From UBA5072 sp041737175 (GTDB taxonomy: Bacteria > Bacteroidota > Bacteroidia > Bacteroidales > UBA10428): a stretch of DNA of 64,000 nucleotides. Both the position numbers and the translations under genes were made by a program. Under the pieces are notes generated by a model that was given only the letters and a program-made list of their open reading frames with translations, was not told where the DNA came from and made no database searches. This document shows, in pieces, positions 60,245 to 64,000 of the stretch. Each line of letters opens with the position of its first letter. The stretch's first letter is position 1. The stretch covers positions 248,001 through 312,000 of the forward strand of contig JBGSSF010000034.1 in NCBI GenBank assembly GCA_041737175.1, written 5' to 3'.

Positions 60245-62038
60245 TTAATTTACGATTACTGCATTAAATTTACACCTGTCCATACATGCACCGCACTTAA
60301 TACATAATGCCGGATCAATCCTGTGCACTTCTTTTCTTTCGCCGGTGATAGCGCCAACGGGACAAGCCCTGGCACATGCTGTGCAACCGACACAATTCTC
60401 AGGAATAATCTCATAGACCATGAGTGCTTTACATACACCTGAAGGACATTTCTTGTCCTGAATATGCGCTTCATATTCTTCGCGGAAGTTTTCGATTATT
60501 GACAAAACCGGATTGGGAGCTGATTGTCCCAGCATACAAAGCGAGGTGTCCTTAATAACATTTCCCAGGTTAAGCAGCCTGTCGATATCATCCTTGGTGC
60601 CGTTCCCCTTGGTAATATTGTTCAGCAGTTCATGCATGCGCTTATTGCCCACCCTGCAGGGCGTGCACTTTCCACAGGATTCATCTACCGTGAAATCGAG
60701 GAAGTATTTGGCCACGTCAACCATGCAATCATCTTCATCCATGATGATCATACCTCCGGAGCCCATCATGGCGCCGGCAGCTATCAAACTTTCATAGTCG
60801 ATAGGCACATCCAGATGCTTATAGGTAAGACATCCGCCGGATGGGCCACCAATCTGAACCCCTTTAAATTTCTTGCCGTTCTTGATACCACCGCCGATCT
60901 CAAAAATAACCTCACGCAGCGTGATCCCCATAGGTACTTCAATCAATCCTACATTATTAACCTTGCCTGCCAGAGCAAATACCTTGGTTCCCTTTGACTT
61001 TTCGGTTCCGATACTGCTGTACCATTCGTACCCCTTATTGATGATTACCGGAATGCTGGCAAAGGTTTCCACATTATTCACGTTGGTAGGTTTTCCCAGG
61101 TATCCCTTTACCGAAGGAAAGGGAGGTTTCATGGTGGGCTCACCGCGACTTCCTTCCATGGAATGGATAAGGGCAGTCTCTTCACCGCATACAAATGCGC
61201 CTGCGCCATACCTGAGGTTGATGTCAAAACTGAAATCCGTACCAAGAATACGCTCACCCAGCAGCCCGTATTCCCTGGCCTGTTCGATGGCTTTCTTCAG
61301 TCTTTCGATGGCAAGCGGATACTCAGCCCTGATATAAACCAGACCGTTGGATGCACCTGTACAATACCCGTTAATGGCCATGGCTTCAATTACAGAATGC
61401 GGATCACCTTCCAGAATTGACCGATCCATGAATGCTCCCGGGTCACCTTCGTCAGCATTGCAAACTACATATTTTTCCTTACCGGGTGATTGCCTGGTTA
61501 TCTCCCATTTCAGACCCGTCGGAAAGCCTGCTCCGCCTCTTCCGCGAATTCCCGACTTCTTGATGATCTCAATGGTTGCTTCAGGCGTCAAGGTTGTAAG
61601 AACTTTACCAAGAGATGCATAACCATCACGCGCAATATATTCCTCAATGTTCTCGGGATCAATCACCCCGCAATTGCGAAGGGCAATGCGCACCTGTTTC
61701 TTGTAGAATTCCATCCCCTTGGAATCGGAAACGATCTTATCTGACTTCGGATCCTTGTACAACAACCGGGATACCTTACGGCCTTTGACGATGTGCTCTT
61801 CAACGATTTCTTTTGCATCTTCAGGCTTTACCTGGGTGTAAAAAGTATTGTCGGGAATTATTTTCACAATAGGTCCCTTTTCACAGAACCCAAAGCATCC
61901 TGTGCCAACCACCTGTGCAAAGTCGCTAAGTCCCTGGTTTTCAATAGAACTACGCAGGTGTTCTGCCAGGATCTGGCTTTCTGATGATTTACATCCGGTA
62001 CCTCCGCAAACCAGCAAATGAATTTTATAATCCGCCAT
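60245..62038 (-). CDS. hydB: NADH-binding NuoF-like hydrogenase subunit (HydB)
   Basis: 597 residues. An N-terminal Trx-like [2Fe-2S] domain (C11, C16, C48, C52) is followed by the NuoF core with GRGGAGFPTG (166-175) for NADH and FMN, GAGAFVCGEETAL, and the [4Fe-4S] motif SCGKCTPCR. The C-terminus adds two ferredoxin motifs, CVGCTACARAC and CIKCGACMDRC. This architecture is the HydB/HoxF bifurcating type. AAGGAGG lies nine bases before the ATG, an unusually strong ribosome-binding site. Confidence 0.95.
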   Translation of the reverse strand: MADYKIHLLVCGGTGCKSSESQILAEHLRSSIENQGLSDFAQVVGTGCFGFCEKGPIVKIIPDNTFYTQVKPEDAKEIVEEHIVKGRKVSRLLYKDPKSDKIVSDSKGMEFYKKQVRIALRNCGVIDPENIEEYIARDGYASLGKVLTTLTPEATIEIIKKSGIRGRGGAGFPTGLKWEITRQSPGKEKYVVCNADEGDPGAFMDRSILEGDPHSVIEAMAINGYCTGASNGLVYIRAEYPLAIERLKKAIEQAREYGLLGERILGTDFSFDINLRYGAGAFVCGEETALIHSMEGSRGEPTMKPPFPSVKGYLGKPTNVNNVETFASIPVIINKGYEWYSSIGTEKSKGTKVFALAGKVNNVGLIEVPMGITLREVIFEIGGGIKNGKKFKGVQIGGPSGGCLTYKHLDVPIDYESLIAAGAMMGSGGMIIMDEDDCMVDVAKYFLDFTVDESCGKCTPCRVGNKRMHELLNNITKGNGTKDDIDRLLNLGNVIKDTSLCMLGQSAPNPVLSIIENFREEYEAHIQDKKCPSGVCKALMVYEIIPENCVGCTACARACPVGAITGERKEVHRIDPALCIKCGACMDRCKFNAVIVN

Positions 62039-62061
62039 GGATAGTTGCCTCCTTAATTTTA

Positions 62062-62457
62062 TTATTGGTCAATTTTCTTATAGTTAACCGGAATGATCCC
62101 CTCAACGAGCATTCCGCCCTTGATGTATTTTTCAATGATTTCATCAGCCCGTTTTGCGTCTACATACCCGAATACCAGGGGCTCTTTACCCGGCACAATC
62201 ACCTCAACCGTAGGTTCAGCATAACAATAACCCATGCAGCCGGTTTGTGTTACCACTGCATCAATGTTCCTCTTATCAAGCTCATCAACAATGTAGTTCA
62301 TGGTCTCTCTTGAACCTGAGGCAATACAACAGGTGGCCATGGCCACCTTAATCTGCACCAGCTGATCAGGTGATTCACTCTTATCCCGGAGTTTGGTTTT
62401 CGACTGAAGCTTATCCTTCAGCTCCCTCAAATCTGCAAGATTTTTTATTTTCGTCAT
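62062..62457 (-). CDS. Second thioredoxin-like [2Fe-2S] protein of the hydrogenase operon
   Basis: 131 residues: a helical, basic N-terminus then a Trx-like [2Fe-2S] fold with CC (ATCCIASG) and CMGYC. It resembles the ferredoxin-like domain at the start of HydB, as a stand-alone protein, and the small protein at 7329. It may feed electrons to the complex or serve as a redox sensor. It starts the four-gene hydrogenase set (62457 to 57941) after a 120-bp gap with no gene. Confidence 0.85.
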   Translation of the reverse strand: MTKIKNLADLRELKDKLQSKTKLRDKSESPDQLVQIKVAMATCCIASGSRETMNYIVDELDKRNIDAVVTQTGCMGYCYAEPTVEVIVPGKEPLVFGYVDAKRADEIIEKYIKGGMLVEGIIPVNYKKIDQ

Positions 62458-62548
62458 AATACCTGTTTAATTATTTGTTCTATAAATTTATTTCGAAAGT
62501 GAATATTAAAGTTCCTTTACCCAATGATTTTCTTTATATCTTCTTAAT

Positions 62549-62567
62549 TTGTAAATAGTCTTAATAA
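62549..62567. promoter_or_regulatory. Possible Rex-like operator upstream of the hydrogenase genes
   Basis: TTGTAAA-TAGTC-TTAATAA: each arm differs from TTGTTAA/TTAACAA by one base, but the spacer is 5 bp rather than 4. Weak candidate, placed in the only gap before the hydrogenase subunits. Confidence 0.25.
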
Positions 62568-62577
62568 ATATTATTTC

Positions 62578-63129
62578 TTACACTTCTTTAATTTTCAATG
62601 CCTTTAGATTTTCTCTGATATAATCAGTTATATAATCCAGCACTTCGCGTGCATTTAGACTTATACCTTGCAGTTCTCTTCGGATTTCAGCAGTATCCAG
62701 AATAAACTCCCCTTCATCTGCCCTGTGCCGGTATAGGAAATCACTTTCAGGATTGGAGGCGATCAGGGATCTGAATGTCATCGCCAGATCACCTTGTGGT
62801 ATCATATCAATATGAAACTGATGGAACAGGGCTGTGACAATAGTGCCCCGGTTCCTTTCAGATTCAATCCGGAGACGGCCCCCGGTAAGTTCGGCATTCT
62901 GTTTCAGAAGCGGTAAACCCAGGCCCACTTTCTTTGTCAATGAAGTGGTGAAAAACGGGTCGGTTATCCTTTTCAACATGTCTTCTGTCATACCGCATCC
63001 ATTATCCCGGATCTTCAGTATCAGTTCACCGGTTTCATTATTCTCCGTTATGCTGATCTCAATCAGGCTGGCTCCTGCGTTGAGCGAATTCCTGGCAATA
63101 TCAAGAATATGGTACGAAATGTCTTTCAT
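62578..63129 (-). CDS. Stand-alone HATPase_c protein of the hydrogenase operon
   Basis: 183 residues. The ATP-binding lid motifs of histidine kinases/anti-sigma kinases are present: an N box in ILDIARNSLNAGA, G1 in DNGCGM, and GLGLPLLKQNAELTGG. The dimerisation-phosphoacceptor (HisKA) part is missing, so it is not a normal histidine kinase; a Ser/Thr or protein-binding ATPase is possible. The C-terminal 80 residues are a small domain I do not recognise. Its start overlaps the PHP gene stop by four bases (ATGA), so they are co-translated. Similar genes precede hydrogenases in Clostridia and Bacteroidota. Confidence 0.85.
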   Translation of the reverse strand: MKDISYHILDIARNSLNAGASLIEISITENNETGELILKIRDNGCGMTEDMLKRITDPFFTTSLTKKVGLGLPLLKQNAELTGGRLRIESERNRGTIVTALFHQFHIDMIPQGDLAMTFRSLIASNPESDFLYRHRADEGEFILDTAEIRRELQGISLNAREVLDYITDYIRENLKALKIKEV

Positions 63130-63866
63130 AATGTCCTGACTTTTCTGCCGTTTTCATTTCTCAAAGCCTGCCGGATCTCAATGAAATAGGGTCCTTCCAT
63201 ATAAAACTCAGTCACCGTTTCACCTATTTGCTTGATTGTATGGGCATCTGAGTTGGTGATCAGGCAAAAACCGGCAGTCTCAGGGTGTTCTTTCAGAAAA
63301 TCCTCATAACCCGGTCTGCGAGTTATCTCCAGGGCATCCGCCATTAATCCGGAAGGCATGAAGCCAAGCTGGCTGTAAATTCCATTATGCAACCTGTTGA
63401 TGTGAGCAGGGACAAACAGGCCACCCAGCTGATTAACACAAAGGAAGAGCTCATCAATACCCATTCGCAGAGATGAAACCAACAGCCTGGTTTCCTCACC
63501 GATGATATTTTCTTCTTCATCCACCATGAGCTGGTAGCCGAATATCTCCGGTTTGTTAGGAATTGAAACCAGATTCTGATCGATAATCTGCTGAAACTGA
63601 TCCGCTTTTTCAATATCTTCAAAGAACGCCAGACAATGAATTTCTTCTTTTGTATTCAATTCAGCACCGGCTATGACGCTAATCCCGTATTTTTCTCCAA
63701 TCTGCTGTGTTATTCCGCAATGCCGTGTGCTGTTGTGATCGGATATGGCTATAATGTCGAGCTTTTTCCTTGCTGCCTGCTGAATAATGTTTATAGGACT
63801 CATATCCAACCCGCCACACGGTGAAAGCACCGTATGAATGTGCAAATCCGCCCTAAACCAACGCAT
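63126..63866 (-). CDS. PHP-domain metal-dependent phosphoesterase
   Basis: 246 residues. The metal-binding HIHT (DLHIHTVLSP), SDHNS, AELNTKE and SDAHT motifs are those of PHP phosphoesterases, which cut phosphate esters or nucleotides with Mn/Zn/Fe ions. Its use beside a hydrogenase is unknown. The ATG at 63866 lies 14 bp inside the end of the upstream gene, and its own stop overlaps the HATPase start. Confidence 0.88.
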   Translation of the reverse strand: MRWFRADLHIHTVLSPCGGLDMSPINIIQQAARKKLDIIAISDHNSTRHCGITQQIGEKYGISVIAGAELNTKEEIHCLAFFEDIEKADQFQQIIDQNLVSIPNKPEIFGYQLMVDEEENIIGEETRLLVSSLRMGIDELFLCVNQLGGLFVPAHINRLHNGIYSQLGFMPSGLMADALEITRRPGYEDFLKEHPETAGFCLITNSDAHTIKQIGETVTEFYMEGPYFIEIRQALRNENGRKVRTL

Positions 63867-64000
63867 TCCTTTCCATCATTTTATAAAGTTTACCACAAGT
63901 ACTGAATGACCTGTCACCGGTGCCCAGCAAAATTACGCTCTCCTGCTCTGCTGCAGCTATCGTTTCCTCCTCGGGTTTGCCCCCGTTAACAATCAGAATG
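63853..64000 (-). CDS. C-terminal end of a DRTGG-like protein (truncated by window end)
   Basis: About 48 residues are in view, from the window edge to the stop at 63853-63855: ILIVNGGKPEEETIAAAEQ then SVILLGTGDRSFSTCGK. The content fits the end of DRTGG-domain proteins, which are frequent upstream of the PHP and HATPase genes in hydrogenase loci. The start is beyond the window, so the identity is tentative. Confidence 0.5.
   Translation of the reverse strand, partial: ILIVNGGKPEEETIAAAEQESVILLGTGDRSFSTCGKLYKMMERNALV

Noticed and set aside
62578..63129. A normal sensor histidine kinase
   Set aside because: It has the ATP-binding part only; no HisKA helix or phosphoacceptor histidine and no sensor domain are present.

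Overview
The window comes from a member of the Bacteroidota, most likely a fermentative anaerobe of the Bacteroidales type. The evidence is a SusC/TonB-like outer-membrane receptor, a PorT-like protein, BamA/TamA-like and DUF5777 barrels, many lipoproteins, promoters of the Bacteroidota form (TTTG, about 19-20 bp, TAnnTTTG), and the gene order rpsU-xerC-hpf-tRNAs-tuf-trnW-secE-nusG-rplKAJL-rpoBC. There is no CRISPR array, transposase, prophage or rRNA gene. No stretch over 300 bp lacks a gene. All calls were made by reading; no database search was run.

Layout. 1-5.5 kb: the 3' end of an ABC-2 transporter gene, a GH3/beta-lactamase fusion and a CorA transporter. 5.6-10.7 kb: an oxidoreductase, the NADH-sensing repressor Rex and, divergent from Rex, a three-gene cassette of a small [2Fe-2S] protein, a hydrogenase-like PAS protein that has lost all H-cluster cysteines, and a SpoIIE-type phosphatase. 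11.4-17.3 kb: etfB, etfA, a split membrane Fe-S oxidoreductase (EtfD-like) and an acyl-CoA dehydrogenase, which together look like a route from acyl-CoA to menaquinone. 17.3-32.4 kb, minus strand: the large transcription/translation block with five tRNAs. 32.5-49.3 kb: envelope and housekeeping genes in both orientations. 49.3-55.2 kb: an ABC-type permease and an extracytoplasmic block of heme lipoproteins, a DUF5777 barrel, YceI and an OB-fold protein. 55.4-57.8 kb: GAPDH, a barrel protein and two tiny lipoproteins that share a CPAY motif. 57.9-64 kb: an NADH-linked [FeFe]-hydrogenase operon (HydA/B/C type) preceded by a [2Fe-2S] protein, a stand-alone HATPase, a PHP protein and a DRTGG-like fragment.

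The common thread is redox balance. GAPDH, the bifurcating-type hydrogenase, ETF/acyl-CoA dehydrogenase and Rex all handle or sense NADH and ferredoxin. The cassette at 7.3-10.7 kb looks like a redox sensor that feeds a protein phosphatase; it is the most unusual item and its partner is not visible nearby.

Intergenic DNA is rich in short repeats: palindromes with TAGAGACG arms, 6-, 7- and 8-bp tandem arrays, and a 115-nt inverted repeat holding the stop codons of two convergent genes. Several of these begin at or overlap stop codons.
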